64,000 bases of DNA from TMP-24 sp041397305. Lineage in GTDB: Bacteria > Pseudomonadota > Alphaproteobacteria > Rhodobacterales > Rhodobacteraceae. A model generated the notes under the pieces. The model ran no database searches. It had not been told where the DNA came from and worked only from the letters and a program-made list of their open reading frames with translations. Shown piece after piece: positions 49,378 through 58,724 of the stretch (positions within the stretch are counted from its first letter, which is position 1; the number at the start of each line of letters is the position of its first letter). A program made the translations under genes and the position numbers. The DNA lies in the NCBI GenBank assembly GCA_041397305.1, contig JAWKWX010000004.1:62001-126000 (forward strand), written 5' to 3'.

Positions 49378-50565
49378 CTAGTCTTTCAGGCTTTCCTCGC
49401 GCAGGCCGTCGGCGAGGAGGTTCAGGCCGAGAACGAGGCTCATCAGCGCGATGGCAGGCACGAGGGCGGGCCAGGGCGCGATGGTCAGAAGCTTGCGGCC
49501 CGCGTTGATGGTCGAGCCCCAGTCAGGGCTTTCAGGCGACAGGCCGAGGCCGAAGAAGCCCAAGGTTCCCAGAAGGATCGTGGTGTAGCCGATCCTCAGG
49601 CAGAAATCCACGATCAGCGGGCCGCGCGCGTTGGGCAGGATCTCCCACAGCATGATGTACCAGGGCCGTTCGCCGCGGGTCTGGGCGGCGGAGACATAGT
49701 CGCGCGTCTTGATGTCGAGGACGAGGCCGCGGACGATGCGGAACACGGTGGGCGCATTCACGAAGACGACCGAGACGAAGACGATCAGGATGTTCGCCGG
49801 CATATGGATGAAATCCAGCGCCTGCGGCAGGACGGAGACCTTGGTGTCGGCTTCGCTGACGAGGCTGAGGTAGGCCCAGCCGCCGAGCACGAGGATCACC
49901 GCGATCACCATGTTGCGAAAGCCGGGGGTCACATAATAGCGCGAGTTCACCAGAAGGACGAGGAAGAGGAGCGGCAGGACGAAGAGGACCACCGCGAGAT
50001 ATTGCGGCAGGCCGGTTTCCACGATCTCTGGCGTGACCAGCAGATAGAAGAGAAGAATGACCGGGAAGGCGAGAACGAGGTTCGCCAGGAACGACAGGCC
50101 GGTGTCGAAAAGTCCGCCGTAATAGCCTGCCGGCAGCCCGAGCGTCACGCCGACCATGAAGGCGAACATCGTGGCCATGGGTGCGATCTGGATCACGATC
50201 CGGCTGCCCGCCACCATGCGCGAGAAGACGTCGCGCCCGAGGTTGTCGCCGCCGAGGAGGTAATGGCCGGACCCGTCCGGGACCGGGGTTCCGGGCAGCG
50301 CGTTCTTCATCTGCGCAATCTGGCTCAGAACATCGCGCGTCTCGATCAGCGGCGCGAAAAGCGCGGTGAAGACCCAGAACATCACGAAGGCAAAGCCGAT
50401 CATGCCGACGGTCGAATCGAAGAGCTTGCCGTAAAGCCCCAGGCGCCGCTTGAAGGTGATGGAAAGCGCGAAAGTGGCGATCAGCGCGATCCAGACCGGA
50501 AGGAAGAGACGAAGGATGGTGGCGAGGATGGCGCCCCAGGCAAGCGGTTCCATGGCGGTTTCCAT
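49378..50565 (-). CDS. Oligopeptide-type ABC permease (DppC-like)
   Basis: A 395-residue membrane protein with about six core spans and longer linkers than usual. LGRDVFSRMVAGSRIVIQIAPMA and the EAA loop region YVSAAQTRGERPWYIMLWEILPNARGPLIV identify the DppC family. Between the core spans it has extra hydrophobic segments (PQYLAVVLFVLPLLFLVLLV; MVIAVILVLGGWAYLSL) that are absent from E. coli DppC. ATG 50565 is one base after the partner permease's stop. Confidence 0.88.
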   Translation of the reverse strand: METAMEPLAWGAILATILRLFLPVWIALIATFALSITFKRRLGLYGKLFDSTVGMIGFAFVMFWVFTALFAPLIETRDVLSQIAQMKNALPGTPVPDGSGHYLLGGDNLGRDVFSRMVAGSRIVIQIAPMATMFAFMVGVTLGLPAGYYGGLFDTGLSFLANLVLAFPVILLFYLLVTPEIVETGLPQYLAVVLFVLPLLFLVLLVNSRYYVTPGFRNMVIAVILVLGGWAYLSLVSEADTKVSVLPQALDFIHMPANILIVFVSVVFVNAPTVFRIVRGLVLDIKTRDYVSAAQTRGERPWYIMLWEILPNARGPLIVDFCLRIGYTTILLGTLGFFGLGLSPESPDWGSTINAGRKLLTIAPWPALVPAIALMSLVLGLNLLADGLREESLKD

Positions 50566-50566
50566 C

Positions 50567-51613
50567 TCAGCTGATCCTGATGCGGGGATTGAGGAAGACA
50601 TAGCCGATATCGGAAATCAGCTGGGTCACGAGGACGACAAGGACGGCGACAACCGAACAGCCGAGGAGCAACTGGATGTCGTTATTGCCGGCAGCAGAAA
50701 CCAGCGTCCAGCCGAAGCCCTTGTAGTTGAAGAGCGTCTCGACGATCACGACGCCGTTCAGAAGCCAGGGAAACTGCAGCATGATCACCGTGAAGGGCGC
50801 GATCAGCGCGTTGCGGAGCGCATGCTTCATCACGACATTCGCAAAGCTGACGCCCTTCAGCCGTGCGGTGCGGATATATTGCGCGGTCATCACCTCGGTC
50901 ATCGAGGCGCGGGTCATGCGGGCGATATAGCCGGTGCCGTACAGAACGATCGTGGCGACCGGCAGGGCGAAATTCTCGAAGGTGAGCCCGTCCATCGCGC
51001 TGTTGGCCGACCCCTTGAACCATTGCAGGCCCACGAGTTTCGAGGCGAAGACCACGATCAGGATGACGCCCGAGACATATTCCGGTGTCGCGGTCGAGGC
51101 GATGGAGAAGGTCGAGAGCGAGCGGTCGAGTTTCGACCCTTCGCGCATGCCGGCGAGCACACCGATCATGAGCGACAGGGGCACCATCGTCATCATCACC
51201 CAGAACATCAGAAGGCCGGTCAGGCCAAGCCGCGTCGCGATGATCTTGGATACATCGTCGCGGAAGACGGTCGAAAAGCCCCAGTCGCCTTGCAGGACGC
51301 CACAGAAGCGCGGCGCCTCGGCGGGGTCGATCTTGGGTCGGATGCAGCGGCCCGTGATCATGCCGCTTTCGTCCGTGCGCGTCCAGCCGGGCACGACGCC
51401 CAGCCATTCGCCGTAGCGCTTCAGAAGCGGCTGCGCGTGACCGTTCTTTTCCAGCCAGGACTGCACCTCTGCGTCGGAAATCCGCGATCCGGCCTCGGAT
51501 TTCGCGACCTTTTCCAGGTTCGGTGGCAGGTTGGTCAGATAGAACACCACGAAGGTGATGCAGAATGCCGTGAAGATCATCGCCGCCAAGCGACGGATCA
51601 GGAATTTCAGCAT
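50567..51613 (-). CDS. Oligopeptide-type ABC permease (DppB-like)
   Basis: A 348-residue permease beginning with a span (LIRRLAAMIFTAFCITFVVFYL) and a long periplasmic loop (about 30-105), then core spans and the EAA-type loop YIRTARLKGVSFANVVMKHALRNALIAP. It pairs with the DppC-like protein. It follows the substrate-binding gene after about 105 bases on the minus strand. Confidence 0.9.
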   Translation of the reverse strand: MLKFLIRRLAAMIFTAFCITFVVFYLTNLPPNLEKVAKSEAGSRISDAEVQSWLEKNGHAQPLLKRYGEWLGVVPGWTRTDESGMITGRCIRPKIDPAEAPRFCGVLQGDWGFSTVFRDDVSKIIATRLGLTGLLMFWVMMTMVPLSLMIGVLAGMREGSKLDRSLSTFSIASTATPEYVSGVILIVVFASKLVGLQWFKGSANSAMDGLTFENFALPVATIVLYGTGYIARMTRASMTEVMTAQYIRTARLKGVSFANVVMKHALRNALIAPFTVIMLQFPWLLNGVVIVETLFNYKGFGWTLVSAAGNNDIQLLLGCSVVAVLVVLVTQLISDIGYVFLNPRIRIS

Positions 51614-51718
51614 GAACTCCCCCGGTCAGGCCCCTTGCTGGACCCTACTCCCCCAAGCGCGAATGCGCCGCTTTTGGTGACGGGGCGCGGGTTGCCTGCG
51701 CCCCGTCGCTCTGTCAGG

Positions 51719-53371
51719 TCAGGCGGCGTCCATCCACCAGGTGTAGTGATGGTGCTCGAACGTGGCATGTGCCTCGATCCCATGCACGGTCGGCCGCGCA
51801 TGGCGGTAGATCGAGCGCCAGTAGGGCTGAATGAGGACCCCTTCGTCCTGCATGATCTTCTCGAGCCTGGCCATCACTTCGCGCCGCTTGTCGGCATCGG
51901 CAATGCCGAGCGCCTCGGCCAGCGCCGCGTCGAAGTCGGCGTTCGCAAAGGCCGTTTCGTTCCAGGCGACGCCCGACTTGTAGGCCAGCGCCAGGATCTG
52001 GACGCCCAAGGGGCGCATGTTCCATTCGGTGGCCGAGAACGGATATTTGGTCCAGTCGTTCCAGAAGGTCGAGCCCGGCAGGATCGTGCGCTTGATGTTC
52101 AGGCCAGCATCGCGGATCTGGGCCGCAACCGCGTCGCAGGTCGCTGCCTGCCAGCCGTCGTCGAGCGAGATCAGCTCGAACTCGGCGCCGCCATGGCCTG
52201 CTTCTTCGACCATCGCCTTGCCGGCTGCCGGATCGACCACCAGCGGGGGGAGCTGGGCATATTCGGGGTGGATCGGGCAGACATGATGGTTCTCGGCCAC
52301 CTTGCCGAGGTTGTTGTAGCCGAGTTCCAGAACCGTCGCATTGTTGACGATTGTCTGCAGACCCTTGCGGACCTTCGCATCCTTGTAGAGGTCCGCGAGC
52401 TGGTTGAAGCGGACGGCAATTGTTGCGGCCGTCACCGCCTCGGACTTCGACCAGCCGAGGCTGTCGAACACCGTCACGAAATCGCCTTCGGTACGATGGA
52501 CCGCGTCAATCTCGTCGGCTTCGATCGCGGCCTGCCAGGCGGCCGGGTCGGTGCCGAGGTCGATATATTCGATCCGGTCGAGATAGGGCCCGCCGTAGAC
52601 TTCGGTGCCCCACCAGGTGTGGTCGGGATTTCTCGCCAGCACCTGCTTGACGCCAACCTCGTTTTTCTCCGGCAGGTAGGGCCCGGTGCCGATCGGGTTG
52701 CCGATCGGGTCATTCTGGCCAAGGCTCGAATGGTAGACCGCCGCCGGATAGTCGGCCATGCCGACGATGATGGTGATGTCGGGTGCAGGCAGAGTGAGCT
52801 TGACGGTATGGTCATCCACCTTGGCAACGGCGCCGTCAGCCGCCATCTTGGTGTCGGGATTGACGAGGCCGCCCATGCGCGAGGCCATCGAGTTGCCCTC
52901 GACATTGGCATTGCACCAGTCGGTGATCACGCGCACCACGTCATCGGCGGTGAAATCGTCGCCGTTGTTCCACTTCACGCCCTGGCGGACGTTCAGCGTA
53001 TATTCGGTCGCCGTGTCGTTGGTGCTCCAGCTTTCCAGCAGCATGCCGCGCAAGGACCCGTCATTGTTGTATTCGACGAGATAGTCGAGCCAGCCGCGCG
53101 AGAAGTTCGCCAGTTCGGACCAGTCCCATGTCGGCGGGTATTTGCCTGCCTTCGTTTCCATCTGCATCCGGAGCGTGCCACCCATCGCGGGCTCTTGCGC
53201 ACGGGCTTGGGGCGCGGCAAGGCCGAGGAGGCCGTAGGCGGCAACCGCCGACAGGCCGATGCCCGTCGTATGGGCCAGGAATTCGCGGCGGCTGATCTTG
53301 CCGTCCCTGTAGTCCCGGGCAAAAGTTTCAACGGCCGGATGCATTTTTTCCGGCACGGTATGTTCGGTCAT
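51719..53371 (-). CDS. Substrate-binding protein with a twin-arginine signal
   Basis: A 550-residue family 5 solute-binding protein. The N terminus carries SRREFL at residues 27-32 followed by a hydrophobic stretch and a cleavage-like ARA near 57, a twin-arginine (Tat) export signal rather than the more common Sec type. The mature part has WNNGDDFTADDVVRVI, TGPYLPEKNEVG and FAEVAENHHV-like (GKVAENHHVCPIHP) regions. ATG 53371 is chosen as the only start giving this signal; the longer frame adds unrelated residues. The ligand is unassigned. Confidence 0.88.
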   Translation of the reverse strand: MTEHTVPEKMHPAVETFARDYRDGKISRREFLAHTTGIGLSAVAAYGLLGLAAPQARAQEPAMGGTLRMQMETKAGKYPPTWDWSELANFSRGWLDYLVEYNNDGSLRGMLLESWSTNDTATEYTLNVRQGVKWNNGDDFTADDVVRVITDWCNANVEGNSMASRMGGLVNPDTKMAADGAVAKVDDHTVKLTLPAPDITIIVGMADYPAAVYHSSLGQNDPIGNPIGTGPYLPEKNEVGVKQVLARNPDHTWWGTEVYGGPYLDRIEYIDLGTDPAAWQAAIEADEIDAVHRTEGDFVTVFDSLGWSKSEAVTAATIAVRFNQLADLYKDAKVRKGLQTIVNNATVLELGYNNLGKVAENHHVCPIHPEYAQLPPLVVDPAAGKAMVEEAGHGGAEFELISLDDGWQAATCDAVAAQIRDAGLNIKRTILPGSTFWNDWTKYPFSATEWNMRPLGVQILALAYKSGVAWNETAFANADFDAALAEALGIADADKRREVMARLEKIMQDEGVLIQPYWRSIYRHARPTVHGIEAHATFEHHHYTWWMDAA

Positions 53372-53595
53372 CTGTTTTCTCCCTGTGCGATGAACCAAGT
53401 CGATGCACACGTATGACCCGCGTCTGGCGGCAGGTTCACGCGTCGTGAAAGTGATGTTCCCGGGCCTATTGCGCACCCTTTTTCCCGACACGTCAACGTG
53501 CAAATGCGACGTCCTGCGTCGCCTTCCACCGATTTGCCGCCTATTCGGGGATTTTTTCCGTCATTGCGGAAAATGCTGCGGGACGGGGTTGCGGC
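53372..53595 (-). promoter_or_regulatory. Promoter region of the oligopeptide-type importer operon
   Basis: A 224-base gap between the regulator stop and the importer start on the same strand, notably less GC-rich around 53530-53580 than its flanks. It is the likely site of the operon promoter and of AraC-type binding. No clear direct repeats were assignable by eye. Confidence 0.45.
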
Positions 53596-54522
53596 TCAAA
53601 GCCCTTTGCGGAAACCCGAAGGCGTCTTGCCGGTCCGGTGCTGGAAGGCCCGGGTGAAATAGGCAGGCGAGGTGAAGCCCAGTGTCTCGGCGATGTCGCG
53701 GATCGGCGCACGGGTTTCGGTCAGCAATTTGCGGGCCTCGAAGATCACCCGGTCATGCAGAAGGTCGGAGGCGGGCCGCCCGCAGGTCTTGTTGCAGACC
53801 CGGCTGAGATGGGTGGGGGTGACACCGAGCTTGCGGGCGAAGTCGGCCACGCCGAGGCCCGAGCGGAAGTTTCGCTCCAGAAGGTCGGCATAGGCGCGCG
53901 CGATGCGCCGTGCGGCATCGGGTTCGCGCGCGGCGTCGGCCGAAAGATCGGCCTGCCGTTCAAGCCAGACCGACAGGAGGCCGAGGTGATGGCGCGCGGC
54001 GCGTTCCCTGGCGGGGCGTGTGCTGTCAAGCTCACGCTGGATATTCTCGATGATCCCGGACAATTCGGCCTGCGGGCCGACCTCCCGGATGCGCAGATGC
54101 AGCGATTCCTCCGGCAGGTCGAGCCCGCTATCCTCGCCGAAGAATAGCGCGGTGCCCGACGACTGCGCGCCAAGTTCGAACCCGTGCATCACGCCCGCGG
54201 GAACGAAGATGGCATTGTGGGCGCCGTAGCCGCGCGTGACGCCGCCAATGGTGATCCGGCCCTGGCCGCGGGTGAACCACAGAAGCAACGGCTCCGCGTA
54301 GGAGCGCATCGCCTCGACCCGCCAGCGCCCTCCCTGTGCCAGCCGGGTGATCGGCACGAGGCGCAATGCGGCGGGTGCGGGTGCGGGTACTTCGGCGATC
54401 CGGCGCACGGCACGCGCCGCTGGTCCGCGCGCATCGAGCGCGTCGGAGAACTGGGAAAGCGGCGTCGCAGAGAAGAGTTTGGCCAAAGTCGTATCCGCAT
54501 CTTGACAGCAAGGCCCCCGCAA
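53596..54522 (-). CDS. AraC-family transcriptional regulator
   Basis: A protein of about 300 residues with an N-terminal cupin-like ligand domain (GRITIGGVTRGYGAHNAIFVPAGVMHGF) and a C-terminal pair of helix-turn-helices (FARKLGVTPTHLSRVCNKTCGRPASDLL, IRDIAETLGFTSPAYFTRAFQHRTGKTPSGFRK). The start is uncertain: TTG 54522 opens the frame and TTG 54486 lies just before the conserved part; neither has a strong ribosome site. Its position upstream of and co-directional with the importer operon suggests local control. Confidence 0.86.
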   Translation of the reverse strand: MRGPCCQDADTTLAKLFSATPLSQFSDALDARGPAARAVRRIAEVPAPAPAALRLVPITRLAQGGRWRVEAMRSYAEPLLLWFTRGQGRITIGGVTRGYGAHNAIFVPAGVMHGFELGAQSSGTALFFGEDSGLDLPEESLHLRIREVGPQAELSGIIENIQRELDSTRPARERAARHHLGLLSVWLERQADLSADAAREPDAARRIARAYADLLERNFRSGLGVADFARKLGVTPTHLSRVCNKTCGRPASDLLHDRVIFEARKLLTETRAPIRDIAETLGFTSPAYFTRAFQHRTGKTPSGFRKGL

Positions 54523-54619
54523 CGCGGCGGAGGACCCGATCTAAATACGGGAACCTCGGCGTTCGGCCAAGAAAAAACCGGACGATTCAAGGAGATCGGC
54601 GAAGCGATGCCGAAAAGAC

Positions 54620-55507
54620 TCACCCCGGGACGACCGGGCGCCAGTACGACATTCTGCGGCGGAGCCAGGTGCGCTGGCGCTTGGCATATTGGCGGCTCTG
54701 GGCCTTGGCCGCAGATATTGCGTCTTGAAGCGGGGTAACCCCCCGCAGGTAGTCGATCAGCTCCGGCGCGCCGATCGCCTTGGCCCAGAGCGCCGTGGGG
54801 TCCCACATCGGCAGGACCGCCCTGACCTCGTCCAGCGCGCCCTCGGCGATCATCCGCTCGAACCTTGTGTCGATGCGGGCAGCGAGCCAGTCGCGGTCGC
54901 ACTCGAGCCGCAGAAGTATCGCCGACCCGGGGGGCAGGAGCGGTGGTCCGGTCTCCGCCTGCCAGGCGGCGAGGCCCCGCCCGGTGGTGCGCAGCACTTC
55001 CCAGGCGCGCTGGATGCGGGCGGGGTTGTGCCGGTCGATCCGCCGCGCGGTTTCCGGGTCGAGCTCGGCCAGAAGCGCCGCCGCACCTTCCGCCTGTGCC
55101 CGGCGGTCCGCCTCGGCCCGGACCGGCGCGGGGGTCGGCGGTATGTCGGCCAGCCCCTCGGTCAGCGCCGTCAGATAAAGGCCAGTGCCGCCGACGATCA
55201 CCGGCGCGCGGTCGGCCGACAGCAGACCTTCGACCTCGCGCAGCCAATGGCCGACGGAATAGTCGACCCCCGGCGCCAGATGGCCGAAAAGCCGGTGGGG
55301 GATTTCCGCTTCCTCTTGCACCGACGGGCGGGCCGACAGGATGCGCCAGCAGGACCAGACCTGCAGCGCGTCGGCGTTGATGATCGTGCGGCCCTGACGG
55401 CGCGCGATGGAAAGGGCCAGCGCCGATTTGCCGCTTGCGGTCGGACCGGCGATGACGACCGGCATCGCGCGCGGGATGTGGTCGGGAATGCCGGGCAGTT
55501 CATCCAT
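54620..55507 (-). CDS. miaA: tRNA dimethylallyltransferase
   Basis: Adds the isopentenyl group to A37 of tRNAs reading U-starting codons. The 295-residue protein has the P-loop PVVIAGPTASGKSALAL, INADALQVW, VIVGGTGLYLTALTEGL and the C-terminal QSRQYAKRQRTWLRRR motif. ATG 55507, with GCGGGA about 7 bases upstream, adds 14 residues before the conserved core; ATG 55465 is the alternative. It is divergent from pyrH. Its prenyl donor derives from the IspDF/Dxr pathway. Confidence 0.93.
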   Translation of the reverse strand: MDELPGIPDHIPRAMPVVIAGPTASGKSALALSIARRQGRTIINADALQVWSCWRILSARPSVQEEAEIPHRLFGHLAPGVDYSVGHWLREVEGLLSADRAPVIVGGTGLYLTALTEGLADIPPTPAPVRAEADRRAQAEGAAALLAELDPETARRIDRHNPARIQRAWEVLRTTGRGLAAWQAETGPPLLPPGSAILLRLECDRDWLAARIDTRFERMIAEGALDEVRAVLPMWDPTALWAKAIGAPELIDYLRGVTPLQDAISAAKAQSRQYAKRQRTWLRRRMSYWRPVVPG

Positions 55508-55666
55508 AATTTGTCCCGCTTCCCCCACGAATACGCAATCTGTCGTGTCTTCGGCAGCGATCTGCCGTTGAACCTCGTCCCGTTTTCCGCCATTTTGCGC
55601 GGCAGTGACAAGGGCCCGGTTCTGGGGCATCGGCGACGGCCCGCAAATCAGATCATGAGAGAGCAT
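55508..55666. promoter_or_regulatory. Divergent region between miaA and pyrH
   Basis: A 159-base gap containing the starts of both divergent units; it is locally A/T-richer (AATTTG, TACGCAATCTG). GAGAGAG precedes pyrH. Promoter elements cannot be fixed by eye. Confidence 0.4.
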
Positions 55667-56398
55667 ATGACCGGGGCAGCAGAACCCACCGTAACCTACA
55701 AACGTGTCCTTCTGAAGATTTCCGGCGAGGCGCTGATGGGCGATCAGGGCTACGGCCTGCATCCCCCGACAGTCCAGCGGATCGCCGAGGAGGTGAAGTC
55801 GGTCCACGATCTCGGCGTCGAGATCTGCATGGTGATCGGCGGCGGCAACATCTTCCGCGGCCTGCAGGGATCGGCCCAGGGGATGGAGCGGACGACGGCC
55901 GACTACATGGGGATGCTCGCCACGGTGATGAACGCGCTGGCCATGCAGGCGGCGCTGGAAAGCCTTGGCGTCTTCACCCGCGTGATCTCGGCCATTCCGA
56001 TGGATCAGGTCTGCGAGCCCTACATCCGCCGCCGTGCCGTCCGGCACCTGGAGAAGAAGCGGGTCTGCATCTTTGCCGCCGGCACCGGCAATCCCTATTT
56101 CACCACCGATACGGCGGCGACGCTGCGCGCGAACGAAATGGGCTGCGAGGCGATCTTCAAGGGCACGAAGGTCGACGGGGTCTATGACAAGGACCCCAAG
56201 AAACATGCCGACGCCAAGCGCTATGACCATGTGACCTATGACGAGGTGCTGCAGAAGCATCTGGGCGTGATGGACGCCTCTGCCATCGCTCTGGCGCGCG
56301 ACAACAGCCTGCCGATCGTGGTCTTCTCGCTTGACGAACCCGGCGGCTTCCGCGGCATCCTGTCGGGCCGGGGCACCTACACGATCGTCAAGGACTGA
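55667..56398 (+). CDS. pyrH: UMP kinase
   Basis: Phosphorylates UMP to UDP. The 243-residue hexameric enzyme has VLLKISGEALMG at the N terminus, MVIGGGNIFRG, MLATVMNALAMQ, FAAGTGNPYFTTDTAA and KGTKVDGVYDKDP, all standard for bacterial PyrH. ATG 55667 with GAGAG about 5 bases upstream is chosen over ATG 55655. In many genomes rpsB-tsf precede pyrH; here miaA stands there instead. frr follows after 172 bases. Confidence 0.95.
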   Translation: MTGAAEPTVTYKRVLLKISGEALMGDQGYGLHPPTVQRIAEEVKSVHDLGVEICMVIGGGNIFRGLQGSAQGMERTTADYMGMLATVMNALAMQAALESLGVFTRVISAIPMDQVCEPYIRRRAVRHLEKKRVCIFAAGTGNPYFTTDTAATLRANEMGCEAIFKGTKVDGVYDKDPKKHADAKRYDHVTYDEVLQKHLGVMDASAIALARDNSLPIVVFSLDEPGGFRGILSGRGTYTIVKD

Positions 56399-56570
56399 GG
56401 CTGCCCTCCGCGCCCCGGGCAGGCCTTCCCGTCGGCCTTCGGCCCTTCGTCGGGCTGCCTGAGCGGAAGCGAGGCGCCCGGACAGGGGCCCCCGCGCTCC
56501 GCGCTCCGACCCTATACAGAGACGGGCTTCTCGCCTATAGAAACCCAAAGACACGACCCCGGAAAGACCC
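56399..56570 (+). other. GC-rich gap between pyrH and frr with hairpins
   Basis: Contains several inverted repeats, among them CTGCCC (56401-56406) with GGGCAG (56417-56422). These could end part of the pyrH transcripts, with frr then transcribed from its own start near the A/T-richer end (about 56512-56560). No gene is visible. Confidence 0.4.
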
Positions 56571-57134
56571 ATGTCCGACGATATCGAAATTGACATCGAC
56601 GACCTCAGCCGCCGCATGGACGGCGCGGTTGCTGCCCTTCGCCACGAGCTTTCCTCGCTCCGTACCGGGCGCGCCTCCGCCTCGATGGTGGAGCCGATCC
56701 ACGTCGACGCCTACGGCCAGATGACGCCGATCAACCAGCTTGGCACCGTGAACGTGCCCGAGCCGCGCATGGTCACGATCAATGTCTGGGACAAGGGCAT
56801 GGTCGGCAAGGTCGAGAAGGCGATCCGCGAGAGCGGCCTCGGCATCAACCCCCAGCTCAACGGCACGATCATCATGCTGCCGATCCCCGAGCTGAACGAG
56901 GAGCGCCGCCGCGAATTGACCAAAGTTGCGGCGCAATATGCCGAACATGCGCGCGTCGCGATCCGTAACGTGCGCCGCGACGGCATGGACCAGATCAAGA
57001 AGGCCAAGGGCGCAGGCATGCCCGAGGACGATCAGAAGATGTGGCACGACGAAGTACAGGAACTGACCGACAAGGCCATCGCCACCGTCGACAAGACGCT
57101 GGAGGCCAAGCAGGCGGAGATCATGCAGGTCTGA
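56571..57134 (+). CDS. frr: Ribosome recycling factor
   Basis: A 187-residue protein that, with EF-G, dismantles post-termination ribosomes. LRHELSSLRTGRAS (with the conserved Arg), INQLGTVNVPEPRMVTINVWDKGM, IPELNEERRRELTKVAAQYAE and VRRDGMDQIKKAK are characteristic. Length is typical. It precedes uppS by 67 bases. Confidence 0.96.
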   Translation: MSDDIEIDIDDLSRRMDGAVAALRHELSSLRTGRASASMVEPIHVDAYGQMTPINQLGTVNVPEPRMVTINVWDKGMVGKVEKAIRESGLGINPQLNGTIIMLPIPELNEERRRELTKVAAQYAEHARVAIRNVRRDGMDQIKKAKGAGMPEDDQKMWHDEVQELTDKAIATVDKTLEAKQAEIMQV

Positions 57135-57201
57135 CCTTTCGGTCCGGATTTGCAGAGGTGGAACGGGCGGGGCTGAGCAGAAAAGGGCACGCGCAGGCAG
57201 A

Positions 57202-57930
57202 ATGGCGGCCAAGGACATCACCACGCGCACGGCACGTCACGTGGCCATCATCATGGATGGCAACGGCCGCTGGGCCACGAGCCGGGGCTGGCCGCGCCTT
57301 GTGGGCCATCGACGTGGCGCCAACAAGGTGCGCGCCATCGTCCGGGCCGCGCCGGGGCTCGGCATCAAGTATCTCACCATCTTCGCCTTCTCGACCGAGA
57401 ACTGGAAACGCTCCACCGAAGAGGTGCTGGGCCTCATGGCGCTGTTCGCGCGCTATATCCGCAACGAGGCCGAGAAGCTCCGCGAAGCGGGGGTGCGGGT
57501 GCGGTTCATCGGCTCGCGCGACCGGCTCGACCCGGCGATCCAGGAGCTGATGGCCGGGATCGAGGCCAAGACGCGCGAGTGCGAACTGCTGACGCTGACG
57601 GTCGCGATCAATTACGGCGGTCGCGACGAGATCGCACGGGCGGCCAAGAGGCTCGCCGAGGATGTGGCGGCCGGGCGGCTGACGGCGGAGGACGCGGGCG
57701 AGGCGGCGCTTGCGGCCCGTCTCGACACGGCCGACATGCCCGATCCCGACCTGATCGTCCGCACCTCGGGCGAGACGCGGACCTCGAATTTCCTCCTCTG
57801 GCAGTCGGCCTATGCCGAATATGAGTTCACCCCCACGCTCTGGCCCGATTTCACGCCCGAGGAACTGGCGGCGATCATCGACCGGTTCTCGCGCCGCGAG
57901 CGGCGCTTCGGCGGTGTCGTCAGCGCATGA
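57202..57930 (+). CDS. uppS: Undecaprenyl diphosphate synthase
   Basis: Makes the C55 carrier lipid precursor by cis-condensation of isopentenyl diphosphate. The 242-residue protein has HVAIIMDGNGRWA (catalytic Asp), FAFSTENWKRS, VAINYGGRDEI and PDLIVRTSGETRTSNFLLWQ. It overlaps cdsA by 4 bases. Product depends on isoprenoid units from the IspDF/Dxr pathway. Confidence 0.96.
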   Translation: MAAKDITTRTARHVAIIMDGNGRWATSRGWPRLVGHRRGANKVRAIVRAAPGLGIKYLTIFAFSTENWKRSTEEVLGLMALFARYIRNEAEKLREAGVRVRFIGSRDRLDPAIQELMAGIEAKTRECELLTLTVAINYGGRDEIARAAKRLAEDVAAGRLTAEDAGEAALAARLDTADMPDPDLIVRTSGETRTSNFLLWQSAYAEYEFTPTLWPDFTPEELAAIIDRFSRRERRFGGVVSA

Positions 57931-58721
57931 GCGATCCGGCCAAATGGGCTGACCTGAAAGTCCGCGTCCTGTCCGGCCTGATCGTGTCGGTCCTTGGCCT
58001 CGCGGCGGTGGTTGCGGGCGGCTGGCCGCTCGTCTTGCTCGCCGTGGCGGCGGCGGGGCTCGGCCTGTGGGAGCTTGCGCGGCTGACGGCGCCAGAGCGG
58101 CCCGCGCAGGCGCTGCTCGTCGGGCTTGTCGCCGCCCTTTCGATGGCGGTCATCCTTTTCGAACACGGGCCCTATTGGCTTGCCACACTGGCGCTGCCCT
58201 CCATCATCGGGCTCGCAAGCCCGCGCAAAGACCGGCTGGTCTATGCCGCCTACGGCTTCCTGATCATGCTTGCCGTCTATGCCTTCGTCGCCTTCCGCGA
58301 GGGCTACGGGCTCGCCTTCGCGGCCTGGCTGGTGCTGGTGGTCATCGCGTCCGACATTCTGGGCTATTTCGGTGGCCGGATGATCGGGGGGCCGAAGTTC
58401 TGGCCGCGCGTCTCGCCGAAGAAGACCTGGTCGGGCACGGCCGCGGGTTGGATCGGCGCGGCCGTGGTTGGGCTTGGGTTCGCGGCCTGGTTCAGTCACC
58501 CGCTGGTCCTTGTGCCCTTCTCGGCGCTCACCGCCCTTGCCGCACAGATGGGCGACATTGGCGAAAGCGCGATCAAGCGGCGGGCGGGCGTGAAGGACAG
58601 TTCGAACCTGATCCCCGGCCATGGCGGGCTTCTCGACCGGTTCGACGCGCTGATCGGGGCTGCGGTCTTCGTGCTCGTCTGGGGGCTTTTGCGGCTGCCG
58701 GTGCCGGTCTTCGAGGGCTGA
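57927..58721 (+). CDS. cdsA: Phosphatidate cytidylyltransferase
   Basis: Forms CDP-diacylglycerol, the phospholipid precursor. A 264-residue membrane protein with several spans, the motif SDILGYFGGRMIGGPKFWPRVSPKKTWSG (two known parts) and the signature GDIGESAIKRRAGVKDSSNLIPGHGGLLDRFD. It overlaps uppS and is 3 bases before dxr. PgpA, acting later in phosphatidylglycerol synthesis, is encoded at 9793-10287. Confidence 0.94.
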   Translation: MSDPAKWADLKVRVLSGLIVSVLGLAAVVAGGWPLVLLAVAAAGLGLWELARLTAPERPAQALLVGLVAALSMAVILFEHGPYWLATLALPSIIGLASPRKDRLVYAAYGFLIMLAVYAFVAFREGYGLAFAAWLVLVVIASDILGYFGGRMIGGPKFWPRVSPKKTWSGTAAGWIGAAVVGLGFAAWFSHPLVLVPFSALTALAAQMGDIGESAIKRRAGVKDSSNLIPGHGGLLDRFDALIGAAVFVLVWGLLRLPVPVFEG

Positions 58722-58724
58722 GCG

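Noticed and set aside
47140..53416. Very long open frames on the plus strand opposite the importer genes (over 900 codons each)
   Set aside because: They mirror the codon structure of the real minus-strand ABC genes, are His/Asp/Arg-rich without domains, and start inside or between known genes. This is typical of high-GC antisense frames.
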